In this document: piece after piece, positions 22,722 through 33,358 of the stretch
Layout of the letters: the number at the start of each line of letters is the position of its first letter
Numbering within the stretch: position 1 is the first letter of the stretch
Origin: Apium graveolens
Taxonomy: Eukaryota > Streptophyta > Magnoliopsida > Apiales > Apiaceae
Direction of reading: 5' to 3'
DNA length: 64,000 nt
Assembly: GCF_009905375.1 (NCBI RefSeq)
Contig: NC_133656.1
Location: forward strand, 234,431,111 to 234,495,110
Notes under the pieces: model-generated
What the model saw: only the letters and a program-made list of their open reading frames with translations
Database searches by the model: none
What the model was told of the DNA's origin: nothing
Translations under genes and position numbers: made by a program

Positions 22722-25265
22722 ATGGAAGGAACCCTCTTTCCAAACAGACCAACATTTCCAAATCAACCATCAAAATCAACACAATCAAGCAAAAGCTTCA
22801 AATTCAATCCCACTACACTTCCTATCTCTCCTCAATCTCCTTCTACACCTTCTTTCCCATTAGACCCTCTTCTTAAACATCTTTTGTATCTATCTTCTCC
22901 ACCTCCTGTCACTACCCACAAGTCAAAATTTGTTAAATCAGCTCAAATTGGCAATACCCATGTCAAAAAAAGTGATAAAAGTTTGAAATATCAAGAATTT
23001 GAGGGTGCCCATTTTGTGAAAAGTGGTTCTGTTGCTACCCATGTTCTTGAAAAGACAAAGATTGAAGCTTTAGAGCTGGTTGATGATGAATTGCTTGATT
23101 TTTTGCCTAAGAGAAGTAAGTTTGTTTTGTATGAGATTCTTGAACAGCCTTTATCTAGTTTGAATGCATATTTTGAGAGTATTAAATTTGAGTTGATTGA
23201 TGTTGATTTTGTTGGGTTGTTGAAAGGGTTAGATGTTACTGGGAATTGGGAAAAATCTGTTTGTTTGTTTGAATGGAATTTGTTGAATTTTGGTGTTAAG
23301 AATGATAGGTTAGATGATCAGTCTATTGAATTGATGGTTAGGATTCTTGGGAGGGAGTCTCAGCATTCGATTACGTCGAGATTGTTTGAGGAAGTACCTG
23401 TTGAGGATTATAAGCTTGATGTTCGAGCTTACACGACTATACTGCATGCGTATTCCCGGACGGGCAAGTATGAGAAGGCAATTGGTCTGTTTGAAAGTAT
23501 GAAGGAGCAGGAAATGTCTCCAACTTTGGTTACTTACAATGTAATGCTGGATGTATATGGCAAGATGGGCCGGTCTTGGGATAAAATTTTAAGTCTTTTG
23601 GATGAGATGCGTGGCGAAAGACTTGAATTTGATGAGTTTACTTGTAGCACCGTTATATCAGCCTGTGGGAGAGAGGGATTGTTGGAGGAAGCAAAAAGTT
23701 TTTTTGCTGGCTTGAAAAGACAAGGCTATGTGCCAGGAACAGTTACTTATAATTCGTTGCTCCAAGTGTTTGGGAAAGCGGGCATTTACTCAGAGGCTAT
23801 AAGCGTGCTAAAAGAAATGGAAGAAAACAATTGCCCACCTGACTCAGTGACTTACAATGAACTTGTTGCAGCATATGTGAGAGCAGGATTTAGTGAAGAA
23901 GGAGCTGCTATAATAGACAAGATGCCCCAGAAGGGAATCATGCCAAATGCTATTACATATACAACAGTGATAGATGCATATGGTAAAGTAGGGAAGGTAG
24001 ACAAGGCACTGAGTTTATTCAGGCAGATGAAGAAATCAGGCTGTGTTCCTAATGTATCCACATACAATGCCATCCTTGCAATGCTAGGAAAAAAGTCACG
24101 GTCAGACGATATGATGGAAATTCTTTGTGATATGAAATCTAATGGATGTACTCCTAACCGTATCACTTGGAATACAATGCTTGCCACGTGTGGTAATAAA
24201 GGTATGCAGATATATATGAGCCGCGTATTACGCGAGATGAGGAGTTGTGGCTTTGAGCCTGACAGAGATACATTTAATACGTTGATAAGTGCGTATGGCA
24301 GGTGTGGATCAGAAGTTGATGCTGCCAATATGTATGAGGCGATGATCAAAGCAGGGTTTGCTCCTTGTGTGACAACTTATAACGCTCTTCTAAATGCCTT
24401 GGCTCGCCGAGGGGATTGGGAAGCAGCAGAATCGCTCCTTCGAGACATGAAAAACAAAGGCTTTAAGCCTAGTGAGACATCATACTCACTAATGATTCAG
24501 TCATACTCCAAGGGAGGGAATGTGAGGGGCCTAGAAAGGATTGCAAACCAAATTTATGATGGAGATATATATCCTAGTTGGATGCTACTAAGATCCCTTG
24601 TGCTTGCAAATTTCAAGTGTAAGTCAATAGTTGGTATGGATAGAGCACTGAAGGAATTGTTAAAGAATGGATATAAACCGGATTTAGTTTTATTCAATTC
24701 CATGCTTTCAATGTTTGCAAGAAACAAGATGTATGACCGAGCCCATGAAATGATCCGGTTGATTCGTGACAGTGGGTTGGAGCCAGATCTCGTCACCTAT
24801 AATAGCTTAATGGATATGTATGCCAGAATGGGTGAATGTTGGAAAGCTGAGGAGATTTTAAAAAGAATATTGAAAGCTGGGGAAAATCCTGATCTTGTGT
24901 CTTACAACACTGTCATTAAAGGCTTCTGCAGGCAAGGTCTTATGCAGGAAGCTATCCGAATTCTTTCAGAGATGAATATTAAAGGTATACGTCCATGTAT
25001 TGTTACCTATAATACATTTGTGGCTGGCTTCTCAGCCCTAGGATTGTTTCAAGAAGTGAACGATGTGATCAGTTATATGATTCAGGACAGATGCATACCC
25101 AATGAGTTAACCTACAAAACAATTGTTGATGGTTTTTGTAGAGCAAAACAATACAAGGAAGCTATGGATTTTGTTTCAAATATTAAGGAAATAGACAATT
25201 CTTTCGATGACAGATCTCTAAAGAGACTTGCTTCCCGAATCAGGGAGGCTGAGATGTTATACTAG
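22722..25265 (+). CDS. P-class pentatricopeptide-repeat protein, At2g18940-like
   Basis: Intronless 847-residue protein. The N terminus (about residues 1-70) is rich in Ser, Pro, Thr and Lys and poor in acidic residues, as in chloroplast transit peptides. Residues 110-230 form a conserved pre-repeat region (FVGLLKGLD, VRILGRESQ). From about residue 234 to 820 run about 16-17 PPR motifs of 35 residues (VTYN, GKxxxA, MK/EM, P pattern), with no E or DYW extension, so P class. Such proteins bind organellar RNA and affect its stability, splicing or translation. From memory the sequence resembles Arabidopsis At2g18940, annotated as chloroplastic, along its length. The specific RNA target is unknown to me. 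The start is the first ATG in frame and matches the relative's N terminus. Confidence 0.93.
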   Translation: MEGTLFPNRPTFPNQPSKSTQSSKSFKFNPTTLPISPQSPSTPSFPLDPLLKHLLYLSSPPPVTTHKSKFVKSAQIGNTHVKKSDKSLKYQEFEGAHFVKSGSVATHVLEKTKIEALELVDDELLDFLPKRSKFVLYEILEQPLSSLNAYFESIKFELIDVDFVGLLKGLDVTGNWEKSVCLFEWNLLNFGVKNDRLDDQSIELMVRILGRESQHSITSRLFEEVPVEDYKLDVRAYTTILHAYSRTGKYEKAIGLFESMKEQEMSPTLVTYNVMLDVYGKMGRSWDKILSLLDEMRGERLEFDEFTCSTVISACGREGLLEEAKSFFAGLKRQGYVPGTVTYNSLLQVFGKAGIYSEAISVLKEMEENNCPPDSVTYNELVAAYVRAGFSEEGAAIIDKMPQKGIMPNAITYTTVIDAYGKVGKVDKALSLFRQMKKSGCVPNVSTYNAILAMLGKKSRSDDMMEILCDMKSNGCTPNRITWNTMLATCGNKGMQIYMSRVLREMRSCGFEPDRDTFNTLISAYGRCGSEVDAANMYEAMIKAGFAPCVTTYNALLNALARRGDWEAAESLLRDMKNKGFKPSETSYSLMIQSYSKGGNVRGLERIANQIYDGDIYPSWMLLRSLVLANFKCKSIVGMDRALKELLKNGYKPDLVLFNSMLSMFARNKMYDRAHEMIRLIRDSGLEPDLVTYNSLMDMYARMGECWKAEEILKRILKAGENPDLVSYNTVIKGFCRQGLMQEAIRILSEMNIKGIRPCIVTYNTFVAGFSALGLFQEVNDVISYMIQDRCIPNELTYKTIVDGFCRAKQYKEAMDFVSNIKEIDNSFDDRSLKRLASRIREAEMLY

Positions 25266-26212
25266 AATACTTTTATAGAATTCAGACTCTGATGGCATTA
25301 AAAGGCTCCAAGCATGTCTGCTCATACAAAGCTTTCAGTTGTAAATTAAGGGGTTCACTTGCATCCTACAGCGGCTTTAGAGATTGATACACTTTTGATG
25401 AGGGGTGTTTTTCACCTATCAACTTTAATGTATTCAGTAAGTGGAGAGGTTCTTTAAATGGTTATCCTGCCATGTGGATGGCAACCTGGATACGTTCTTG
25501 GCTAAAAATCCTGTATATTAGGTGACATCTCATCTAGTAAGAAACTCAACTGTTCTTGGAAATTCTTGCTCCAGTTAGATCATTTGTATATGCACCACAA
25601 GGCTGATTCGTGGGCGAGTAACCATGAACTCAGTTTTCTATAGAGAATATTTATAAATATCTATAAATAGTTTTTAGTTTCTGTTTTTTGCATTTGAGTT
25701 TTTGAGTCTTTACAGTTTCTGGAGTTTGCATTTGAGTTTCTGGTTTTTGGGCTATATATGCTCTTGGCATCATTTCCTCATCCACAGAAATAGGCACCCT
25801 TTGCATGTAGCTTTAACCCTTGTACTTCTATGCATTTCACTTTGCCTGCATCCCAGTACTGTTGGCTAATACAAGAGCTGCCAGGTGACTAGGGGCGGAG
25901 CCAAATGGTAACAAGGTTACGCATACAGCCTATCCTAAACGTTCAGGTCAGACAACACCTTTCACAATGTATATATTAGGATAGAGTTTGCTTGGAGGCA
26001 TCTGATCAAGTTTTATAATTGGAAACGGCATGGGTTGAATCCCATAGTCTACAATTATTTTTGAAACACCCTGAAATTTCAGGATATATAATTTAGCTAA
26101 CGAAAAATTTTGTTGTCTGAGCCCCGATCGTAGCATCAATATCAAGGTTTTAGTTAGATTAGGTGTGTGCTTTCAAAATCCTATGTCCGAATAGCTTGAT
26201 CATGATCTGCAG
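25266..26212 (+). other. PPR 3' UTR and downstream sequence
   Basis: No supported coding region. The first few hundred bases are probably the 3' UTR. A near-duplicate phrase (GTTTCTGTTTTTTGCATTTGAG and its neighbour) at about 25675-25745 is a minor local repeat. Upstream exons of the gene proposed at 26213-26575 could lie here, but I could not define any. Confidence 0.4.
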
Positions 26213-26575
26213 TGCATATTTACATGAAACAACAATTGCACAAGCGAGAATGCCTGGAAATGACTATCCGGAGTTCAGCATGCACTTGATGGTATTTACA
26301 ATCTGGTTAATCATAAAATTTACGGATAAGCATTCTACTATTCTTCTCTCCCTGTCTATGCGCTATATATGCAGGAGCTTGACCGCATACTTGGAAGACA
26401 GATTGCAAAAGGTTTGCTGTACCCAGAACAAACTAACACAGCCCAAATTTTGCAGGAATGTAACAAGTTAAGAAGATCTATTCGTGAACTTGGTGGCATA
26501 GCTTGCTCCTGGAACCCTCAACCTCTCGGGCTAGGTGATGAACAGCCTCTTGTGGTAGTCTCTCTTACTAAATGA
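26213..26575 (+). CDS. Two probable terminal exons of an unrecognised gene
   Basis: Exon 26213-26291 opens after CTGCAG and ends ATG|GTATTT. Intron 26292-26374 is 83 bp with a pyrimidine-rich end and TATATATGCAG. Exon 26375-26575 ends in TGA. The two exons join in phase. The product segment has a charged, helix-like character (ELDRILGRQIAKG, NKLRRSIRELGG) and ends QPLVVVSLTK. The coding-like composition and the well-placed splice signals favour a real exon pair, but I do not recognise the family and found no start exon. It could be a gene fragment. Confidence 0.45.
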
Positions 26576-27423
26576 AGACGGAAGACAGAACTGCAGAAAC
26601 TGGAGTTCAGAACTCGACTTGCATAAATTAAACCAAAGTTTCAGGGAGTGCAAGATGTTCGCTCAAAAGCAGCGAGTAAACTGAGTAGGCTGGTGTTAAC
26701 TTGTGTAAATTACTCTTTGAAATCTGAAGCAGCTCTTCTATCAACAATAAACATAAGACAATGTATACACACCTAGACCTTCAAACCTCAAATTTAACAA
26801 AAATTAATCGGTTTTATAAAAAAAGTCGAAAATATATTTCCGTACTTTCAAACCTAGGTAAATATTGTTAAAAAGAATTGAATCTTATAAACCAAACACT
26901 TCTTAGCATAGTATTATCTCTCTCGTTTCTTTTTTTACGAAAAAATTAAAAAAACTCGAATTAAGTATTATGTCTCTAGTTTTCTTTCTTTATAAAAATA
27001 TTTTAAGAAAGTTGAATTCGATAAATTAAATTTTTTTTATTATAGCGGAATTTAAATCTTTGTTTTCACAATATCAGGTGTTTGAATTTTGTTTTTTTAA
27101 AAAAGGTGACGCCACTTACGGTGTTTTTAAGCTAAAAAGGAAAATGGAATCTTATGAATGTACATCAAACATGATTATAACAACAGTACATAACACAGAT
27201 ACACTCACTTGTTTGTGCTTGTACAACAGTCATTTGGTTGGGTCAGCTAATGCAGTTTATCTAGAAAATATTTGACTAGGGGGGTCAGTAACAAACACAC
27301 GCCTCGAATCTTGTGCTATCTATCTGCCTTTTCCTAAACACACTGCTTACTTGCTGTAATAAAAAGTACACTCCTCCTTTCTCACACACTTCACTTTCCC
27401 AAATCTCCAACTGCATCCTCACA
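26576..27423. other. Intergenic region and 5' UTR of next gene
   Basis: AT-rich between 26760 and 27060 with no gene. From about 27290 the sequence turns pyrimidine-rich (CTCCTCCTTTCTCACACACTTC), which looks like the 5' UTR of the gene starting at 27424. Confidence 0.45.
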
Positions 27424-29929
27424 ATGTCGATTAATGGCGAATCAACTGCTCCGTCTTCACCGCCGGCGCCGATGATCGGAAAGATCGGACCTTACACTGT
27501 GTTTGTAACTCCTCCTCCAACACCTAAACCTACTGCTTCTACTCCTCATTCTCATCATAACTCGCCTCTTTCTTCATCGATCCCGAGGAGATTTGATTCT
27601 CCGCAGACTCAGTCCCGCTCTCCTCCGCCGGTTCTTCCTCCTCCCGTTCATTATAGTCCCAAGGATGACGCTTCTTCTTTCGCTTTCTTCTGGAACGCTG
27701 TTGCTAAAGTACAACACGGTACTCTCTCTCTCTCCCTCTCTCTCTTATCTCCCTCTCTGTCTCTCTCTCTCCCTCTCTCTCTTATCTCCCTCTCTGTCTC
27801 TCTCTCTCTCTCCCCCTCTCTCTTATCTCCCTCGTGTTTATATTTGGAAAAAGTGGCTGATTCGAAAATTTGTTTGAGATGGAGTTTATTGCAGTTTAGA
27901 TTTATGTGTGTAAGGAAATGAAATTTGTTTTTGTTTTATTAATTGGGATATATCATATATGGTGATGTAATTGCAGCGCATTCGAGTTTGGATGGATATG
28001 TGGCGCATTGGTTTGGATTGAATCAGTCAAAGTATCAGTGGGCTTTGGATGATTACTATGAGTCCAAAGGAGGAGTGGTAAGCTTCTTTGTCTTATGTAT
28101 ACAAGTCTTTTCTTATGTTTAGTAATAATAACTTATGAGTTGTCTAATTTAGCATTATGATGTGGTCTATCCTTTTGTGATACTTTAGGTTTAGTTGTAA
28201 GTGTTGAGTTTAAGAAAATCTTTTAAATATGTTACAGATTGTTGTAGTTGGTGTTTCTAATTGTTAGGTATAGAAACAATGAAAACTATAGTTTAGACTT
28301 TGACTTGAGGTAGCATGTAAAAAAACAAAATGTTTGATCTTACTTTTGACTCAACCCTGTTGGACATTTGGTTTTTGTAAAAAAACAATATCTGCTTTGA
28401 GACTGGTCTTTGATCATACCATGGCTTTCGGGATTACCGGAAATATCTCAATATGTTTGTGTTATTTCCCTATTATGTTGTTTTTCAATATTCTTAAGCA
28501 ATTGTGATTATGATTGTATTTTTCATATAAACATTCTTTCTTGTTTAATGATGCCAATATCCAATCTATGTTCCTGATGTGGCAGTGGCAGTCTCCTGTC
28601 CCTTTTTGGTTACAAACATAACTATCGATCATCCACTAGTACATTGACACATCAGCCATGCTTAAGGAGCATTAAGTATTTCTCTTTTTTGTTCTTGTAC
28701 CAAACTTCAATTGATATATTAGGCTATTGAAACTTTGTGGTTTTAGTTAAAGTATCAGTGAAAGGGGATGAACCATGTACTCTGAAAAACTTTTGAAATT
28801 TCAGGACCTTAGGGTTGTATTTGGTTGGATGGAATTGAATAGGTGGAAATGAATCAAAACTTAAACTATTTTTCATTGTATGTTGTGCATAACTGCATAA
28901 GTTTCAAATCTTCCCTTACTCTGTTTCTTTGTTTCATATAGCATCACAGGATATACATTTCTTATACTGTAGTCTCGAAATGAGGGGTGATACCTTTTTC
29001 TTACTCATATCAATCACAAGTCCTATCATAGATGGCAGACACTGTCATAATTTTCAATCTTACCCTTTTTATCCTTTTCTTCACCATTTTTTCCTCCATA
29101 TAATTTGCCCTCTATTTTATTTCAACCATCCTGAGCGCAGAATCAGAGTCACGGATGTTTGTTTGATACAGTGTTATCTATAGGGAAATTTAAATAAGAT
29201 CTTGTTAATTTAGACGAGTTCTTAATCCTCTTTGAGCTAGAACAAAAGTTATAAAATATAGGATTTGCTTTCAGTACCATTGCATCTCAGAGGCCACTAG
29301 TGGAGCTTCCTGGGGGAAGGCCAGGGTTATGGTCCATGACAAAGAAATTGGTTGTCACTTGTAGATATATACATTACATGTATTGCATTATATATAGTTC
29401 AATATTTTTTGTTTTGCCGGCTGTATCGTTTTACCTAATTTCTTTTCCCATCAAACTTTTTATTCTCTTAATTCTACTTCATATCATTTTATATTTTACT
29501 AATAAAATTTATTAATTTTGAGACTTCGAGTGTAAATTGAAACAATGTGAAGACCCTCTCGTCCAAACTTAATGTCGAAGTTGGTATTTATTTTAACAAA
29601 ATAAACTTGAAGGTGGATTTCTAAGAAACTGTGATACCGCTAAAATCACTAGTGTATTCTTTTGAATGAAGACCAGAAAATAGAAAGCTAGTGTTATATG
29701 GCCCCTCTTCCTATACTTACATGCAAGCCCCGTCGCTGAAGGCTTGTTTATATGCTTGTTGATTACTATTGACCGAACCTTTTGGATTGCAACGTTATAC
29801 TTCTGGCTGATGGTACCACTTAAAAGTAACTATAATCATGAGTTTTTATTGAAGTTTAATGTGCATCAACTGCAGGATCAAGTAGATGCAAAAGTTAAAG
29901 ATATCTCCCGGAAGACTGAAAGTGTATAA
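27424..29929 (+). CDS. Three-exon gene, 149-residue protein with Pro-rich N terminus
   Basis: Exons 27424-27718, 27977-28077 and 29876-29929, with GT-AG introns. The first junction splits an Ala codon and the second is in phase, giving 149 residues. Residues 1-85 are rich in Pro, Ser and Thr and include IGPYTVFVTPPPTPKP. Residues 90-133 (FFWNAVAKVQHAHSSLDG, HWFGLNQSKYQWALDDYY) are the conserved core I have seen in uncharacterised plant proteins. The C terminus is a short charged tail. There is no signal peptide or membrane segment. The function is unknown. The first intron consists largely of a CT microsatellite and the second is 1.8 kb. A further intron seems to lie in the 3' UTR (about 29957 to 30071). 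Confidence 0.8.
27721..27835 (+). repeat. CT microsatellite at start of intron 1
   Basis: Interrupted CT run with CTCTCTCTTATCTCCCTCTC sub-units repeated about three times, directly after the splice donor at 27719. Translating through it gives meaningless Ser/Leu-rich frames. Confidence 0.9.
28078..29875 (+). other. Intron 2 of the 149-residue-protein gene
   Basis: Long intron with no convincing gene inside. Around 28810-29170 the sequence has a TTGGTTGGATGGAATTGAAT start reminiscent of small DNA transposons, but I could not find a matching inverted end. Confidence 0.55.
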
Positions 29930-30071
29930 CACCTGCTTGATGGGCATTAATGGGAAGGTAGACTTTCCCTCCCTTTCCTTGTATCATCCTGCCCTTCCCC
30001 CCTCTCTGGGCCTCTCATGTGTTTTCATAAGTGGACATGGGTAAACTTACATATGTTTCATTGTCTTGCAG

Positions 30072-31452
30072 GTTTCATACGAAGAAAGGAGAAGGATTTA
30101 GCAAAGGATCTTGAATGTCAATTATTTTTCTACTAAATTGAATGTCAAAATTTATTGACAAAATTTACTATCTGTTTTAAACGATATGTCGCAACTGTAT
30201 GTGGATCTGGAATTTGCATTTTTCTAGCATTTCCCCACCAGTTTTATATTTATATCTATATTTATGCCCTGTATTAAGTTATAGATTTACTTTATGATAA
30301 GCTTTGTTTATGTTTGTTGCTGAGTTTCCAAGTATAAAATGGCTGCATGTACCTCAATGCTTGTAATCCCTTGTTTTTGGTATATCAATCTTCCTGTGAA
30401 AAATATAGACTTTACTGATCACTCAAATCATAACGATGATTACTTAAATTTCATTCATGTCTGTATCTCCGAAGCTTGACTGGTCTCTGAAACTAATTGG
30501 TTAGCTCATTTATATCTGAGTATATATTTTTGTTTTGGCATCTATACAAATTTTTGCATATGATTTTTGCAGAAAATTTATTTATTCTCCGTTAATTTCG
30601 CACATTATGCAAGCTAAAACAAAACTACAGCCAATTGAGTGAGCCAATTGAGTGGAGTAGTAGTTATGTGTTTACATTATAAAGCTCACATGTCTCGTAA
30701 TCCTATCTATCTTTAAAAGCTTATAACCAATTGAGTGGAGCGAAAGTTGTTTAAAGATAACTCTCATTTAATAGCATGACTAACAACAACCGATTGAGTG
30801 GAGAGGAAGTTGTTTGAAGTTGTTTTGAGTAACTCTGTTTAATAACATGACCAACTCTCATTTAAGTCTCACTTTCATTTAACTCTCGTATAATAACATA
30901 GCTGAAATCTTCCATAACTTGTAATCTTATATTTAAAATTGTCGGTATTTTTAAAGCACAGTAACGACAAATTTTTAGATTACAAAATATTTTTATATTT
31001 TTTAGATAACAAGATATCCTTCTTCCTATTGTGGTATTTTGGTTTATAAGAATTAGCTATGGTGTGGCATTTTTTTTCTACTATGTTCAACAGTAGACAT
31101 ATAAGAAAAAATGAAGAATAACCGAAGGGAGAGAATGGAAAACAGTTGCTGTTGGTTGTAGGAATTTGTTTCTGTGAGATAGTACAGGCTGTAGCACTAG
31201 GAAACTTTATTCCATAAGCCCACAGATACAATAAAAAGATAATGTTAGATTAATCTAAATGATCTAGTTGACAGCTTATTTGTACAGTGTTCTGCCTAAT
31301 ATTTGCCAGTTGTAAAAGGGACACTATTGCTTGAATCTGTCGAAGAATATTATTTACGATACATCTTAAAAGAAAAATATTTAATATTTAAAATTGGTTT
31401 TCAAAACATTTTCAAAATTTCAGGAGGCATGTTGTGATTTGTCCAAAATAAC
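30072..31452. other. Intergenic, no genes; contains CAATTGAGTGGAG repeats
   Basis: After the 3' UTR of the three-exon gene no coding region is supported. The notable content is the dispersed repeat at 30630-30810. Confidence 0.5.
30630..30810 (+). repeat. Dispersed CCAATTGAGTGGAG repeats
   Basis: CAATTGAGTG recurs at about 30632, 30648 and 30728, with CGATTGAGTGGAG at about 30790. Three of the copies are followed by variants of GGAAGTTGTTT or GAAAGTTGTTT or GTAGTTAT. The longer unit also includes TAACTCTCATTTAATA. It is a degenerate tandem repeat of uncertain origin. Confidence 0.65.
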
Positions 31453-31713
31453 ATATTCGCTCCATCCCAATTTATCTGTTCTGTTTAATTTTTTACAGTT
31501 AAATTGATACAATTTTGACCAAAAATTCATATATTATATAATCGAAAAAATTATGAAAATTATATTATTACAAAGTATAATTAATATAATTTAATATGTA
31601 TTTTCAATTTTTAAAATTAATAAAAGGCTGATATTTAATTTACAGTTAAATTTGGATCAATTTAACCATAAAAAATTAAATAAGACATATAAATTAAGAC
31701 GAAAACAATATTA
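31453..31713. mobile_element. Stowaway-like MITE
   Basis: About 260 bp, AT-rich, no coding capacity. The left end (TATTCGCTCCATCCCAATTT) and the reverse complement of the right end (TTTTCGTCTTAATTT, then TTATTTAATTTTTTA, then GGTTAAATTGAT) match over about 55 bases with scattered differences. It is flanked by TA-rich sequence, and the CTCC.TCCC terminus fits the Stowaway (Tc1/mariner) group. Confidence 0.75.
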
Positions 31714-32159
31714 CTAATATCACATCATTTTAAAAATATTTTTTGTGCCCAGTGTGCATAGCCCTAATCTAAAAATGAATATTTTTGTTTTTGGTGTTCA
31801 AATAGTAACACTTTGACAACCACATCCACATTCAAGAACTTCAAAACCCCAAAACACCTCCATCTTGGCAACACAATTTTTGGAACTACGCGTCTGGTTC
31901 GATATTTATTCTAGGAGTAGCAAATATAAAGGTCTGTCTAATTGAACATTTTATAATTAACGATGCCCGGAAACAAAAAAAAATGCATGCATGCCAAACC
32001 TTAAGAAGCAAATTCCACTATTTATTTGTTCTCGACTATGAAAAGATGTTCAAGTTCATGAGAATCAAACAAGTGCACTCATTATGTTTGATTCCAGTAA
32101 TAATATGATTTTGTTTGATTGATGCGACTATGATTTGTGCATCTATACTTATTGTCAGT
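31714..32159. other. No gene seen
   Basis: Short intergenic segment before the copia LTR. The part from about 32070 to 32159 may be outer LTR sequence not shared with the other copy. Confidence 0.4.
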
Positions 32160-33074
32160 ACAATCTGTGATTAATACATATAAATCAAACAAGTGTTTGC
32201 GTGAGTAAACGAAATCAAACAGAGAAAGAAAGGATATAAACAAAAGAGAGATCCTCGAGTCTAGTTCAAACTGTCTCCTTAAAGCAATTTCGCCTCTCAC
32301 CGTATGTGCGAGTCGATAGCCTCCCAGGATAAAATGAGGCAGCGGCGGCGTTACGGATAACGAGCACCTTCAACGAGTTTGAACGGGCACGAAACTATCA
32401 CTGACAGAGAGAGATGTAGGGTTTGTGTTTAGGAGGACGGCTGTGTATTGTGAGTGAGTTAACCCTAAACCACATAACGAAAATATATAGGCTTAGAGAA
32501 ACGTGTGTACTACTCTTATTTAATTAAACACGTTAATTAAATTTAATTCGAGAGTCAATTATTATCCGTAATTGAATCGAATTATAAATGTCAAATCAAT
32601 TCATATTCGTATTTATAAAAATAAATACCGAATAATGAATATTTATTTAAGAGTCCAAGCCCAGTCGAAATTAAATTAGCAAAACTAGTCCGTGATTATT
32701 CGGGCCAATTTTCTGTTACATTCGTGTCCGCACGTCGAACACGCAGGCAAGCCCGAAGGCTTCTCAAGCCTCGGATTACCCCTCGAAATCCCACAATTTG
32801 CACCCCCTGCGCGCACGTAGGAGATGGAGCAACACCTTACTAACACTTTTAAACACTACTAAAGTGTTGTGCTATATAAAACAATGGAAATCCCTTTTCT
32901 ATTTCAATGTGGGATACAAATTTTCCTTTCGATATTTCCACCTTCAAGTGACCAACTTTGGATGATCACATCTCATTCATCCCTTAACCATTTTGAGTGT
33001 TTCAAAGTACCTCGGAAAGCTCTCACGGAGGAGAACATACTCCAAGCGTCACCCACTCAAGAACGACTCAAAAT
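32160..33074 (-). mobile_element. 3' LTR (truncated) of minus-strand copia element
   Basis: Direct repeat of 35213-36134 with an offset near 3,055, highly similar over more than 900 bp with small indels. It contains the minus-strand TATA-like CTTTATATAG near 32880. Its element-proximal end at 33074 joins integrase coding sequence directly, so the normal LTR start and polypurine tract are missing. Confidence 0.82.
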
Positions 33075-33358
33075 GAACAGAATTCCCCAAACGGTTCAAC
33101 ATATTCACCTCCACGATCACTTCGTATCGTTTTGATTTTCTCAGTTTGTTGTGTCTCAACTTCTTCTTTATAGATTTTAAATTTATCTATAACTTCGTTT
33201 TTGCTTTTCAACAAATATATATAGCAGTATTTTGTACAATCATCAATGAATGTAATAAAATACTTGTTTCCTCCTCTTGTTGGAGCGAATTTTAAATCAC
33301 ATATATCGCTATGAATTAGGTCTAGTACTTTGGTGTTCCTTTCCACACGTTTAAATGA
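33075..33358 (-). pseudogene. Copia integrase, truncated core
   Basis: Integrase core with the first two acidic positions visible (HSDIC and FIDDCT) and the IRSDRGGEY block. The sequence stops soon after, before the catalytic glutamate, and runs straight into LTR sequence. It is shifted in frame from the upstream gag-protease part by a stop at 33359. Confidence 0.85.

Noticed and set aside
23852..24349. 165-codon frame antisense to the PPR gene
   Set aside because: Open only because of codon regularities in the PPR repeats. No motif or start context.
27593..27877. Ser/Leu/Pro-rich open frame over the CT repeat
   Set aside because: Shadow frame of exon 1 and the intronic microsatellite.
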